From positions 548 through 5,996 of the forward strand of contig PMKW01000030.1 of the NCBI GenBank assembly GCA_003157895.1: a stretch of 5,449 bases of DNA, given 5' to 3'. The notes below the pieces were generated by a model that saw only the letters and a program-made list of their open reading frames with translations, had not been told where the DNA came from and did no database searches. This document shows positions 1 through 5,449 of the stretch, piece by piece. This DNA is from Methanoregula sp. (GTDB lineage: Archaea; Halobacteriota; Methanomicrobia; Methanomicrobiales; Methanospirillaceae). Position 1 is the first letter of the stretch. The number at the start of each line of letters is the position of its first letter. Made by a program: the position numbers and the translations under genes.

Positions 1-113
1 CCCGAACACCCGGGAACGGTCTGGATATGAGGTACGGTGTATCCGGTCACCGGCAGGATGAGCAGGAAGCAGGCAAGGAAAAGGAGGACGTGACACTTCA
101 TGGTTGAAAACAT
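1..113 (-). CDS. Start of an exported or membrane-anchored protein, cut by the left window edge
   Basis: The minus strand is open from an ATG at 113-111 (alternative in-frame ATG at 101-99) to the window edge, giving 37 or 33 codons. An in-frame stop at 143-141 bounds it upstream. From the second ATG the protein begins MKCHVLLFLACFLLILPVTG. This is a short positive start, about 14 hydrophobic residues and a polar stretch with small residues, as in a Sec signal peptide or N-terminal membrane anchor. The mature part visible is too short to name a family. No Shine-Dalgarno sequence precedes either ATG. A TATA-like GATAAAGA on the minus strand at about 138-145 lies near 28 bases before the ATG at 113, which would fit a leaderless mRNA. 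That choice of start is inference. The hydrophobic leader supports a real gene, but a chance open stretch cannot be excluded. Confidence 0.55.
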   Translation of the reverse strand, partial: MFSTMKCHVLLFLACFLLILPVTGYTVPHIQTVPGCS

Positions 114-137
114 GGTTGTATGTATCTTATTACTTTC

Positions 138-145
138 TCTTTATC
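138..145 (-). promoter_or_regulatory. Possible TATA box for the exported-protein gene
   Basis: The minus strand reads GATAAAGA here in an A-rich stretch, about 25 to 32 bases before the ATG at 113. Archaeal TATA boxes lie about 26 bases before the transcript start, so this would place the start at or next to the ATG. The match to the TTTATATA consensus is only partial. The AATAATAAT stretch just upstream (about 154-163) is an alternative. Confidence 0.3.
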
Positions 146-244
146 CCTGGGATTATTATTGCAGGAACCTGATGACCAGGAAGATCTTTCCGGGCCGGTG
201 GTCATCCGGTGACAATCCTGGGTCCATGTCCAGGGGAGTCCCCC

Positions 245-272
245 AAAAAACGGATACGTGGCAGAGAAAAAA
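245..272 (-). terminator. Tandem T-tract terminator after the AIM24 gene, the first tract derived from leuS
   Basis: Read on the minus strand, two runs of six T lie 16 bases apart, at 272-267 and 250-245. They follow the AIM24 stop (395) and the displaced leuS stop (279). Archaeal transcription commonly stops at such U-rich runs without a strong hairpin. The first run sits in CTCTTTTTTCTCTGC, identical over 15 bases to the run after the intact leuS gene (1354-1368), so it was copied with the leuS tail. A short GGGG-GACT-CCCC inverted repeat (244-233) follows the second run. Termination here is inferred from sequence only. Confidence 0.6.
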
Positions 273-371
273 GAGAATTTACTCAATTACAATCGCCGGC
301 TTGAACGGCAGGGCTGTCGACGCCTTAACCAGCTCGCTCTCTCGACCATGGTGATGGGGACCAGCACCCGG
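261..371 (-). repeat. Direct repeat copy B: displaced 3' end of leuS
   Basis: This stretch aligns with 1354-1464, the 3' end and terminator of leuS, in the same orientation. By hand alignment about 91 of 111 positions agree, with two single-base gaps. Two blocks are perfect: 35 bases at 292-326 (matching 1384-1418) and 15 bases at 261-275 (matching 1354-1368). Similarity ends at about 261 on one side and fades at about 371 on the other, just before the AIM24 stop codon. The two copies lie about 1,092 bases apart and bracket the AIM24 gene, like the att-site duplications around DNA inserted in a gene's 3' end. Confidence 0.85.
279..371 (-). pseudogene. Relic of the leuS C-terminal coding end, frameshifted
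   Basis: Read on the minus strand, the last 17 codons before the TAA at 281-279 encode [17 protein letters not shown]. The intact LeuRS ends [17 protein letters not shown], so 16 of 17 residues agree. Four codons differ synonymously (Leu, Ile, Val, Glu) and one changes Leu to Val. Upstream, similarity continues in a different frame: VLVPITMV resembles the VPVHIVGA of LeuRS once a one-base deletion near 342/343 is allowed for. No start codon, catalytic domain or other LeuRS part is present, so it cannot encode a working protein by itself. The synonymous pattern suggests descent from a leuS allele that was functional while it diverged, not from simple decay of a fresh duplicate. It is probably now just the 3' untranslated region of the AIM24 transcript. 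Confidence 0.8.
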
Positions 372-394
372 TGGATGTCCCCTCCCGGATCCGG

Positions 395-1090
395 TTATTC
401 ACCGGAGGGCATGTGCAGGTACATCGATTGTATCCCGATACGGCCCGGACCGGTAAACCGGTTCGCGACGATATTCATGCTTGCCATGAACCCGGTAGAT
501 ATCGACTGGAGGTTCGTCTCCATCTTTACCCCGGGGTCCTTGTACAGCCATCCGCCGGGCTCGATGTCCATCTGCTCTCCCGGTGCCAGCACCTTCTCGA
601 AGACGTTTCCGTAGCCGTGCAGCCAGAGGATTCCGTCGGTGTTCTCGCAGCGGAACTTGTCGATGAAGAACCCGGTCCCGCCAAGCAGCATATTCGTGAC
701 GCCTTTTACCCGCTCGTATGTGTACTCTATATTCCCGGTTGCCGCAAGGAACTGGTGCTCGCGTATATGGATCTCCTGGCCGGGTTTCATGTGGATGCCG
801 AAAACATGCCCGGGCCCGTCCCGGCTGAACGCGATCTGCCCCGGTCCGGAGGCCTGGGTAACGAAGATCTGCATGCCCGCGATCATGCGCTTCATCGCAC
901 CTTTCATGGGACGCACACCGATCGCGATACCGGGGTTTTTCCATAATAAGATATGGTGCTCGAAATAGATCACCTGTCCCGGCACCAGATCAATCGTCAG
1001 TGCCGGAACAAGTTCGCCATCAAGGAAATAGCTGTAGCCGGCATACGTCTCGGCCGGCGCACTCGTCACTAATAATTTGGGTCTTTCCAT
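395..1090 (-). CDS. AIM24 family protein (DUF124 / TIGR00266-like)
   Basis: This 231-residue protein matches what I know of the AIM24 superfamily, beta-rich proteins found across bacteria, archaea and mitochondria. The yeast member is mitochondrial and linked to inner-membrane organisation; the archaeal role is not established. Visible family features are repeated Gly-Pro-Gly turns (SGPGQIAF 81-88, DGPGHVF 91-97, FTGPGRIGIQ 212-221), a central GGTGFFIDKF (137-146) and ILWLHGYG (154-161), and an acidic APGEQMDIEPG stretch (169-179). There is no signal peptide or membrane span, so it should be cytoplasmic or peripherally associated. Length is ordinary and both ends look complete. The ATG is supported by GGGAGG six bases upstream. 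The gene has its own TATA-like elements and lies between two direct repeats of the leuS 3' end, which suggests it was inserted beside leuS. The family call is from memory of its motifs, not from a search. Confidence 0.85.
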   Translation of the reverse strand: MERPKLLVTSAPAETYAGYSYFLDGELVPALTIDLVPGQVIYFEHHILLWKNPGIAIGVRPMKGAMKRMIAGMQIFVTQASGPGQIAFSRDGPGHVFGIHMKPGQEIHIREHQFLAATGNIEYTYERVKGVTNMLLGGTGFFIDKFRCENTDGILWLHGYGNVFEKVLAPGEQMDIEPGGWLYKDPGVKMETNLQSISTGFMASMNIVANRFTGPGRIGIQSMYLHMPSGE

Positions 1091-1096
1091 TGTAAT

Positions 1097-1102
1097 CCTC
1101 CC
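1097..1102 (-). promoter_or_regulatory. Ribosome binding site of the AIM24 gene
   Basis: The minus strand reads GGGAGG, with six bases (ATTACA) before the ATG at 1090. This matches the archaeal anti-Shine-Dalgarno sequence and fixes the start codon. Confidence 0.8.
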
Positions 1103-1121
1103 ATAATGAACTCACTGTCCA

Positions 1122-1145
1122 CGCCCAGTCTTTGAACTGGCGGCG
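1122..1145 (-). other. Small inverted repeat near the predicted AIM24 transcript start
   Basis: CCAGT (1125-1129) and ACTGG (1136-1140) flank a six-base loop. CGC (1122-1124) can pair with GCG (1143-1145) across a two-base bulge. The repeat would be in the 5' leader only if the upstream TATA box is used, and otherwise falls at the transcript start. It is weak and could be chance. Confidence 0.25.
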
Positions 1146-1171
1146 TATAAATGGGCTCAGTATATATGAGC
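1145..1171 (-). promoter_or_regulatory. AIM24 promoter region: two TATA-like boxes, one within an inverted repeat
   Basis: On the minus strand there are two TATA-like elements: ATATATA (1167-1161) and ATTTATAC (1152-1145). Taking a start about 26 bases downstream, they predict 5' leaders of roughly 47 and 32 bases, both of which include the GGGAGG ribosome site. The upstream element lies inside a 5-7-5 inverted repeat, GCTCA-TATATAC-TGAGC on the minus strand (1171-1155). A protein bound there could block TBP, so it is a candidate operator. Which box is used is not known. Confidence 0.5.
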
Positions 1172-1353
1172 TATCAAATTATTTCCTGATAAACCTCACC
1201 GTGTCTTGGAGGTCCCCCAGGTCCCGGGGTAACCGGTCAGACAATGCCGGCAGTACCTTGCGGTGATCTGTATTCCGCGGAATTATTCCGGAGAACCGGC
1301 CCCGAAACGGTTACCGGGTATACCTCAAGAGCAGCGGGTGATGGGCTGTGATC
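1172..1353. other. Non-coding gap between leuS and AIM24; only short palindromes seen
   Basis: No credible gene is present on either strand. The open frame entering from this gap on the plus strand runs antisense into leuS and looks like a shadow. The most regular element is a perfect 12-base palindrome, ATTCCGCGGAAT (1272-1283), which continues into TATTCCGG. ATTCC, GGAAT and ATTCC therefore alternate within 19 bases. A weaker AACCG/CGGTT pair (1294-1298, 1308-1312) follows. The tandem AGGTCCC pair at about 1210-1225 is minor. I see no clear similarity between this gap and the gap at 114-260. Confidence 0.5.
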
Positions 1354-1370
1354 GCAGAGAAAAAAGAGGA
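1354..1370 (-). terminator. T-tract terminator of leuS
   Basis: Five bases after the leuS TAA the minus strand runs CTCTTTTTTCTCTGC, a pyrimidine stretch with six consecutive T (1365-1360). This fits a U-rich archaeal terminator. The same 15 bases are preserved exactly in the displaced copy at 261-275. Confidence 0.6.
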
Positions 1371-1464
1371 TTATTCAATCACGATCGCCGGCTTGAACGG
1401 CAGGGCTGTCGACGCCTTGAGAAGGCCGCTCTCTTCCGCCCCGACGATGTGGACCGGTACCCCG
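1354..1464 (-). repeat. Direct repeat copy A: 3' end of the intact leuS gene
   Basis: This is the partner of the repeat at 261-371, in the same orientation. It covers the last ~31 codons of leuS, the stop codon and the T-tract terminator. Here the reading frame is intact and continuous with the full gene. The 35-base identical core (1384-1418) encodes residues of [12 protein letters not shown]. If the insertion model is right, this copy is the replacement end brought in with the AIM24 gene and copy B is the original resident end. If leuS itself was replaced, the same assignment of old and new ends would hold. Confidence 0.85.
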
Positions 1465-4157
1465 AACTCCTGCTCGAGGAAGTCCTTTGCAGCCTCGAAG
1501 ACTGCCTGCTCGCTGACCGGGTCCCTGACCAGCGGCCCGGCCACGGAGGGCGGGAGGCGGTGGATGAGCGTCGTGATCTGTTTTGCCGCATCGGTGGCAT
1601 CCTTGCCGCGTTTCCGCATCTTCTCGTCCTTCATGATCTCCTTGACAACGGTGTTCTTATCGCTCGCAGTCGCAATCATGCGGAAGATCTCATGCTTCCA
1701 TGCCGGTGCAAGGGCAATCGTGATGGCTTTCGGGGTGATCTGGATCAGTTTTTTGATCGACTCGACGTCCTCGACCGTCCGGGCCAGGAGCTCTTCTGCC
1801 AGTTCCGCCTTCGTATTCACCTGCTTTGCATCGGCAACCGGCCATGGGGCAAAGGAGACAAGTCCCTCGCCGGCCATCTCTTTCCAGAGGTGTTCGGTAG
1901 TGAACGGGATGAACGGTGAGAGTAACCGGATCCAGACCGAGCAGAGCTCGCGGAGTTCCCTGCTGCCGTCGCAGTCCTTCGGGAGGCGCCTGCGGTACCA
2001 CTTGAGATCGGTCTCGATCCCGAAGTACGCCTCCTGCAGGGCCTGACGGGTCTGGAAGTTGTCGAGGGCCGCAGTTGTCCGCTCAATATGGGACTGGAGC
2101 CGGCTCGCCAGCCAGCGGTCGATATCGTGCGGCTCGCCGCCCGCGTCCTTGATCTCCATCACGGTGTTGTAGAACCGCTCGATCTGCTTCTTCGTGGAGA
2201 GGACGAGCTCGTTCCTCCAGTCAAAGTCCTGCCACGGCTCGGCGCTGCCCATCAGGAACATCCGGACCGTATCGGCCCCGAACTCCTGCACGGCATCTTC
2301 CAGCAGGAAGACGTTGCCCTTGGACGAGGACATCTTGGCGCCGTTCAACAGGCCCATGCCGAAGACGACCATGCCTTTCGGGAGCAGGTTCTTGTTGTTC
2401 TCGAAGACCGTGACGTGGTGGAAGATCTGGAAGGTGAGGTGGTTGCTGATGAGGTCCTTTGCCGAGAACCGGAAGTCGTACGGGTACCAGTACAGGAACT
2501 CCTTGCGCATGGCATCGAGTTTCTTCTTCTCGGGCAGGTCATCTGACTTCTTCCCGAGGAAGATGTAGTCGAAGACCTCGGGGGTTAAGATCTTCGGGTC
2601 CATGTCCCGGATCTTATGGGCGATGGTGTAGTACGCCATGTAGATGGTCGAGTCAGAGAGGGGCTCGATCAGCTGCTGGGTATCCCACGGGAAGCGGGTG
2701 CCAAGGCCGACCCGGCGGGTGCAGGCCCAGTCCTTGAGCCAGCCGACCGTGCGGTCGAACTCGACCCGGACCTCGGGGGGCACGAGCGTCATGTCTTTTA
2801 AGTGATCGGAGACCTGCTGCTTCCACGCGGGGTCGCTGTACTTCAGGAACCACTGGTCGTGGAGGATCTTCACCTTCACTTTGTTGCCGCACCGGCAGAC
2901 GACCGGGCGGATGTCGAACTCGTACATCACGACCGAGTCGTACTTCTCGGCCATGAGAGCTGCGACCTCGTCGCGGGCTACCCGGACCGGTTTGCCGCCG
3001 TACTTCTCGAAGAGTTTCCCCTTGGAAAACTCGGCAGAGTAGATCTCCTGCGTCAGGGCATCCATCCGGCTGTCCATCTGGTTCTTGATGCCGGCCTTCT
3101 CGACCGCGTCCTGTGCCGGGACCTCGCCATACCCCTCGACCCTGATGAGCGGGATAGGTTTGATATTTTTATACTTCCCGGCCTGCTGGAGGTCGCGGAG
3201 GGCAATGTAGTCGAACGGGGCATGGGCGGGAACGCTCATGACCATGCCGCTTGCCATGTCCGGGTCGACAAAGTCTGCCGGGAGGATCGGGACTTCACCG
3301 CAGAGCGGGTGGCTGACCTTCCTGTCGATAAGACTCCTGCCGGGGATCTCCTCCTGGATCTCGACGGTATGGTCCTGCAGGGCGAGCTTCTCGGCCGCTT
3401 CCTTTGATACGATCCAGGCTTTCCCGTCCACGAGCGCCCTGACGTACGTGACATCCGGGTTCGCCCAGAGGTTGGTGACCCCGTGGATAGTCTCGGGCCG
3501 GAGGGTTGCGCACGGGATGAAGGTATCACCGAACCGGAACATGATCATCGTGAATTTTATGACCTCGGCCTTGTCGCCTTCGAGCAGGTCGTGGTCGCCC
3601 ACCGGGTTGTCGTCCACCGTGCAGAAGCGGACCGGGTGGGCCCCCTTGATCACGTGGCCGGCCTCGTAGAGGTGCTTCCACTGCCATTCGATGAACTTAC
3701 TGTAGGTCGGGTCCACCGTGATGAACCGCCGGCGCCAGTCAATGGAGAGGCCGCAGGCTGTCATTACCCGCTGGTACTCGGCCGCGAAGTGGCGGACGAT
3801 GGTTAACGGGTTGGTAAACTCCTCGAGCACGTTCTGCGGGACGCGGTAGAGGTCGCGGTAGAGGTGGATGGTCTTTGGGTCCTTGTTGGCGATACGCTTC
3901 GAGATGCCGACCACCGGTGCCCCGGTGACGTGGAATGCCATCGGGAAGAGCACCTGTTTCCCCCGCATCCGCCAGAACCGTGCCACAACGTCCGGCACGA
4001 TATATGTCCGTCCATGCCCTACATGCATGGCGCCGCTCGGGTATGGGAACGCCACGTTCAGATAGAATTTCTCCAGGTCCGAGGGATCGGACTCAAAGGC
4101 ATGGGCCCACTTCTCGTGCGCTTCTTCCTCGAATTTTGCCAGCGTAAATTCACTCAC
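1371..4157 (-). CDS. leuS: Leucyl-tRNA synthetase, archaeal/eukaryal type
   Basis: This 928-residue cytoplasmic class I synthetase charges tRNA-Leu with leucine using ATP. The HIGH motif is HVGH (45-48) within [17 protein letters not shown]. The KMSKS loop is KMSSSKGN (608-615). Between them is the CP1 editing insertion, with threonine-rich TLRPET (218-223) and [10 protein letters not shown], whose Asp316 sits where the family's editing aspartate is expected. A CRCG half-knuckle, DQWFLKY and the catalytic [12 protein letters not shown] follow; the anticodon-binding and C-terminal domains come last. The length is normal and no key motif is missing. In archaeal LeuRS the C-terminal domain contacts the long variable arm of tRNA-Leu, so the tail is important. 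The start is GTG (4157-4155), chosen because GGGTGA lies six bases upstream. The gene begins 17 bases after the ATPase stop, so the two are probably co-transcribed. Its last ~100 bases are repeated downstream of the AIM24 gene. Confidence 0.98.
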   Translation of the reverse strand: MSEFTLAKFEEEAHEKWAHAFESDPSDLEKFYLNVAFPYPSGAMHVGHGRTYIVPDVVARFWRMRGKQVLFPMAFHVTGAPVVGISKRIANKDPKTIHLYRDLYRVPQNVLEEFTNPLTIVRHFAAEYQRVMTACGLSIDWRRRFITVDPTYSKFIEWQWKHLYEAGHVIKGAHPVRFCTVDDNPVGDHDLLEGDKAEVIKFTMIMFRFGDTFIPCATLRPETIHGVTNLWANPDVTYVRALVDGKAWIVSKEAAEKLALQDHTVEIQEEIPGRSLIDRKVSHPLCGEVPILPADFVDPDMASGMVMSVPAHAPFDYIALRDLQQAGKYKNIKPIPLIRVEGYGEVPAQDAVEKAGIKNQMDSRMDALTQEIYSAEFSKGKLFEKYGGKPVRVARDEVAALMAEKYDSVVMYEFDIRPVVCRCGNKVKVKILHDQWFLKYSDPAWKQQVSDHLKDMTLVPPEVRVEFDRTVGWLKDWACTRRVGLGTRFPWDTQQLIEPLSDSTIYMAYYTIAHKIRDMDPKILTPEVFDYIFLGKKSDDLPEKKKLDAMRKEFLYWYPYDFRFSAKDLISNHLTFQIFHHVTVFENNKNLLPKGMVVFGMGLLNGAKMSSSKGNVFLLEDAVQEFGADTVRMFLMGSAEPWQDFDWRNELVLSTKKQIERFYNTVMEIKDAGGEPHDIDRWLASRLQSHIERTTAALDNFQTRQALQEAYFGIETDLKWYRRRLPKDCDGSRELRELCSVWIRLLSPFIPFTTEHLWKEMAGEGLVSFAPWPVADAKQVNTKAELAEELLARTVEDVESIKKLIQITPKAITIALAPAWKHEIFRMIATASDKNTVVKEIMKDEKMRKRGKDATDAAKQITTLIHRLPPSVAGPLVRDPVSEQAVFEAAKDFLEQEFGVPVHIVGAEESGLLKASTALPFKPAIVIE

Positions 4158-4163
4158 GTCTGT

Positions 4164-4169
4164 TCACCC
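4164..4169 (-). promoter_or_regulatory. Ribosome binding site deciding the GTG start of leuS
   Basis: The minus strand reads GGGTGA, six bases before the GTG at 4157. GGTGA pairs with the conserved 3' end of archaeal 16S rRNA (ATCACCTCC). It lies wholly in the 17-base gap after the upstream stop codon. Confidence 0.75.
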
Positions 4170-4174
4170 TTCTT

Positions 4175-5449
4175 TTATACCGGCCTCAGCTTGATGACCT
4201 CGTTGTTCGTGTAGCGCCGGATCATCTCCTGCGCTATGCTCGAGTTCTTGGCGAGATGGATCTCACCGGTCTCGTTCACGGTTGCCGTGAAGAGGTACTC
4301 CTTGCCGGCAAAGACGTCCACGATCCGGCCGCTCTGTTCGGGAGCCAGGATCGTGAGCTGTTTCTTGTCCGTCAGGATCTTGATCCCGCCGCCGAGGTTG
4401 ACCTCCTCATCTATGCGGGGCTGGGCCTGCTGCCGGTCGAGCTCGGAGCGGGGCTTGATGTCGATACCGATCCCGATCTTGTTGACGATGGCCGAGACGT
4501 TCTTGCCGCCCTTGCCGATCGCGGCCGGTACGTCCTTGTCGTCGATGTATACCACGGCTTTCGTGTCGCTCGTCATCTGGACGTCGACAAAGTCGTCAGT
4601 GTACCGCCCTATCTCCCGCTGGATCTCCTTCTCCATGAGCTTCCAGCCGGGCCGCTCGTCGTTCTCCTTCCGGGCCGGCTCGGATGACGGTGCCCGCATG
4701 GGCTGGGCCGGTGCGAGCGGCTGGCCGATGAACTGGACCGGGACGGGCGCGGGTTTTACCTGCGGGACTGCTGCTGCCGCGACCGGGATAACGATGGTCT
4801 CGCCGTCGTACCGGAAGACGTCGAGGATGAGTTCCCCGGTCTCGTTGTCGGTGACGGTGGTGACCGGGCGGAGATGGACCTCGCCCGACATGCCGCCGGG
4901 CACCTTGACGACAAAGCCGATATCGTAGATCTTCGTGATGACACCCGCCTTCACGAAGATGACCGTATCGATGATCTGCGGGATGACCGAGAAGTCCACG
5001 CGGTCGCAGAAGCGCTGGATGGCGTCCTGCACGCCGTTTGCGTGGATGACGCCGACCATGCCGATGCCAGCCAGGCGCATGTCGGCAAAGACATTGAAGT
5101 CCTCATTCTTCCGGAGCTCGTCGAAGATGACGAAGTCGGGGCGGACCAGGAGGAGGACGTCTGCGGTGTTGGTCATGCTGCCGTCAAGCGCAGTGTACTG
5201 GGTGATGTTGTCCGGTACCTGCAGCTCGCGGGGGGCTTCCATGGTCTTGACCACGAAGCCGCTGTCGGACAGGAAAGTGGCCACGTTCTGGGCGAGGGTA
5301 GTCTTTCCGGAGCCGGGGGCGCCGACAATGATCATGCCCCTCTTCTCGCTCGTGATCCGTTTCGTGATGATATCGGACTTGGAATAGTCCTTCAAGGTCA
5401 CGTCCACGATCGGGCGGACGGCGGTGATCTCCATGCCGTCCGAGAACGG
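4175..5449 (-). CDS. PilT-family ATPase with KH domain (COG1855-like, probable PIN-domain ATPase), 5' end outside window
   Basis: The frame is open to the right edge; 424 residues are visible. The ATG at 5434 is probably internal, because PFSDGMEITAVRP reads straight through it and this matches the family's interior. Family members are usually about 600 residues, with an N-terminal PIN nuclease-like domain that would lie outside the window. Numbering from that ATG, the visible parts are: Walker A GAPGSGKTT (38-46), Walker B FVIFDE (101-106), a conserved His in GVIHANG (His131), an Ala/Pro-rich linker (about 215-260), a KH-type nucleic-acid-binding domain with the GKGG loop (307-310), and a beta-rich C-terminal part ending KLRPV. 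The Sulfolobus relative PINA is reported to act on Holliday junctions with Hjc, so a DNA or RNA repair/processing role is plausible but not shown here. It precedes leuS by 17 bases and has no terminator between, so the two form a likely operon. Confidence 0.92.
   Translation of the reverse strand, partial: PFSDGMEITAVRPIVDVTLKDYSKSDIITKRITSEKRGMIIVGAPGSGKTTLAQNVATFLSDSGFVVKTMEAPRELQVPDNITQYTALDGSMTNTADVLLLVRPDFVIFDELRKNEDFNVFADMRLAGIGMVGVIHANGVQDAIQRFCDRVDFSVIPQIIDTVIFVKAGVITKIYDIGFVVKVPGGMSGEVHLRPVTTVTDNETGELILDVFRYDGETIVIPVAAAAVPQVKPAPVPVQFIGQPLAPAQPMRAPSSEPARKENDERPGWKLMEKEIQREIGRYTDDFVDVQMTSDTKAVVYIDDKDVPAAIGKGGKNVSAIVNKIGIGIDIKPRSELDRQQAQPRIDEEVNLGGGIKILTDKKQLTILAPEQSGRIVDVFAGKEYLFTATVNETGEIHLAKNSSIAQEMIRRYTNNEVIKLRPV

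Noticed and set aside
114..260. Extension of the leuS repeat beyond 261 into similarity with 1172-1353
   Set aside because: By eye only scattered CCGG-type matches appear; similarity stops at the end of the shared T-tract block.
100..354. Plus-strand open frame with a hydrophobic start (MVENMVVCILLLSLYPW)
   Set aside because: It overlaps the minus-strand signal-peptide gene start and runs antisense through the leuS relic and terminators; no ribosome site is visible.
1228..1315. GGTAACCG and CGGTTACC as arms of a large hairpin
   Set aside because: The arms are eight bases each and more than 70 bases apart in a CCGG-rich stretch; this is expected by chance.
261..1464. CRISPR array or insertion sequence between the repeats
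   Set aside because: There are only two long gene-derived repeats, and no transposase, terminal inverted repeats or regular spacers are present.
1263..2046. Long plus-strand open frames running from the gap into the antisense of leuS
   Set aside because: They overlap the end of leuS antisense, lack recognisable domains and have no ribosome site; GC-rich codon use in leuS creates such shadows.
2802..3407. 201-codon plus-strand open frame inside leuS
   Set aside because: It lies wholly antisense to the CP1 and catalytic regions of leuS. Its Asp/Leu/Val-rich composition mirrors the opposite strand, with no motif of its own.
4172..4179. TATAAAAG on the minus strand, overlapping the ATPase stop codon, as a leuS promoter
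   Set aside because: It is only 15-22 bases before the leuS GTG, so transcription would start inside the coding region and lose the ribosome site.
4236..4928. 230-codon plus-strand open frame antisense to the ATPase gene
   Set aside because: It is a shadow of a gene with clear Walker and KH motifs and has no independent support.

Overview
The window looks like chromosomal DNA from a moderately GC-rich euryarchaeon, most likely a methanogen of the Methanomicrobiales. This is a guess from three things: the archaeal/eukaryal-type leucyl-tRNA synthetase, the archaeal PilT-type ATPase with a KH domain, and the archaeal signals (TATA-like boxes, GGTGA/GGAGG ribosome sites, T-tract terminators). 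No marker gene fixes the genus. Every gene I can support is on the minus strand, so transcription runs from the right edge to the left.

From right to left: (1) 5449-4175 is the C-terminal two thirds of a PilT-family ATPase with a KH domain; its start lies outside the window. (2) After a 17-base gap comes leuS (4157-1371, GTG start), a complete leucyl-tRNA synthetase that probably shares a transcript with the ATPase gene. It ends in a T-tract terminator. (3) 1370-1091 is a non-coding stretch holding that terminator, a few palindromes, and the promoter and ribosome site of the next gene. (4) 1090-395 encodes an AIM24-family protein. (5) 371-261 is a second, decayed copy of the last ~100 bases of leuS, with its stop codon and T-tract terminator, in the same orientation. 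(6) 260-114 is non-coding, with a second T-tract and a possible promoter. (7) 113-1 is the beginning of a gene for an exported or membrane-anchored protein, cut by the left edge.

The most interesting structure is the pair of direct repeats made from the 3' end of leuS (1354-1464 and 261-371), which flank the AIM24 gene. They share a 35-base identical core. Most differences in the adjacent in-frame codons are synonymous, and the outer copy has a one-base frameshift. This is the pattern expected when DNA enters the 3' end of a gene and supplies a replacement end, displacing the old one, as integrative elements do at tRNA and some protein genes. Here the inserted unit is only about 1.09 kb and has no integrase. 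It may therefore be a non-autonomous or decayed cassette, or the scar of a homologous replacement of leuS by a related allele. The AIM24 transcript now probably ends at the terminator inherited from leuS.

The ATPase and LeuRS genes are housekeeping-like. The AIM24 gene looks like a separately transcribed addition, with its own promoter, in which an inverted repeat surrounds a TATA-like element.
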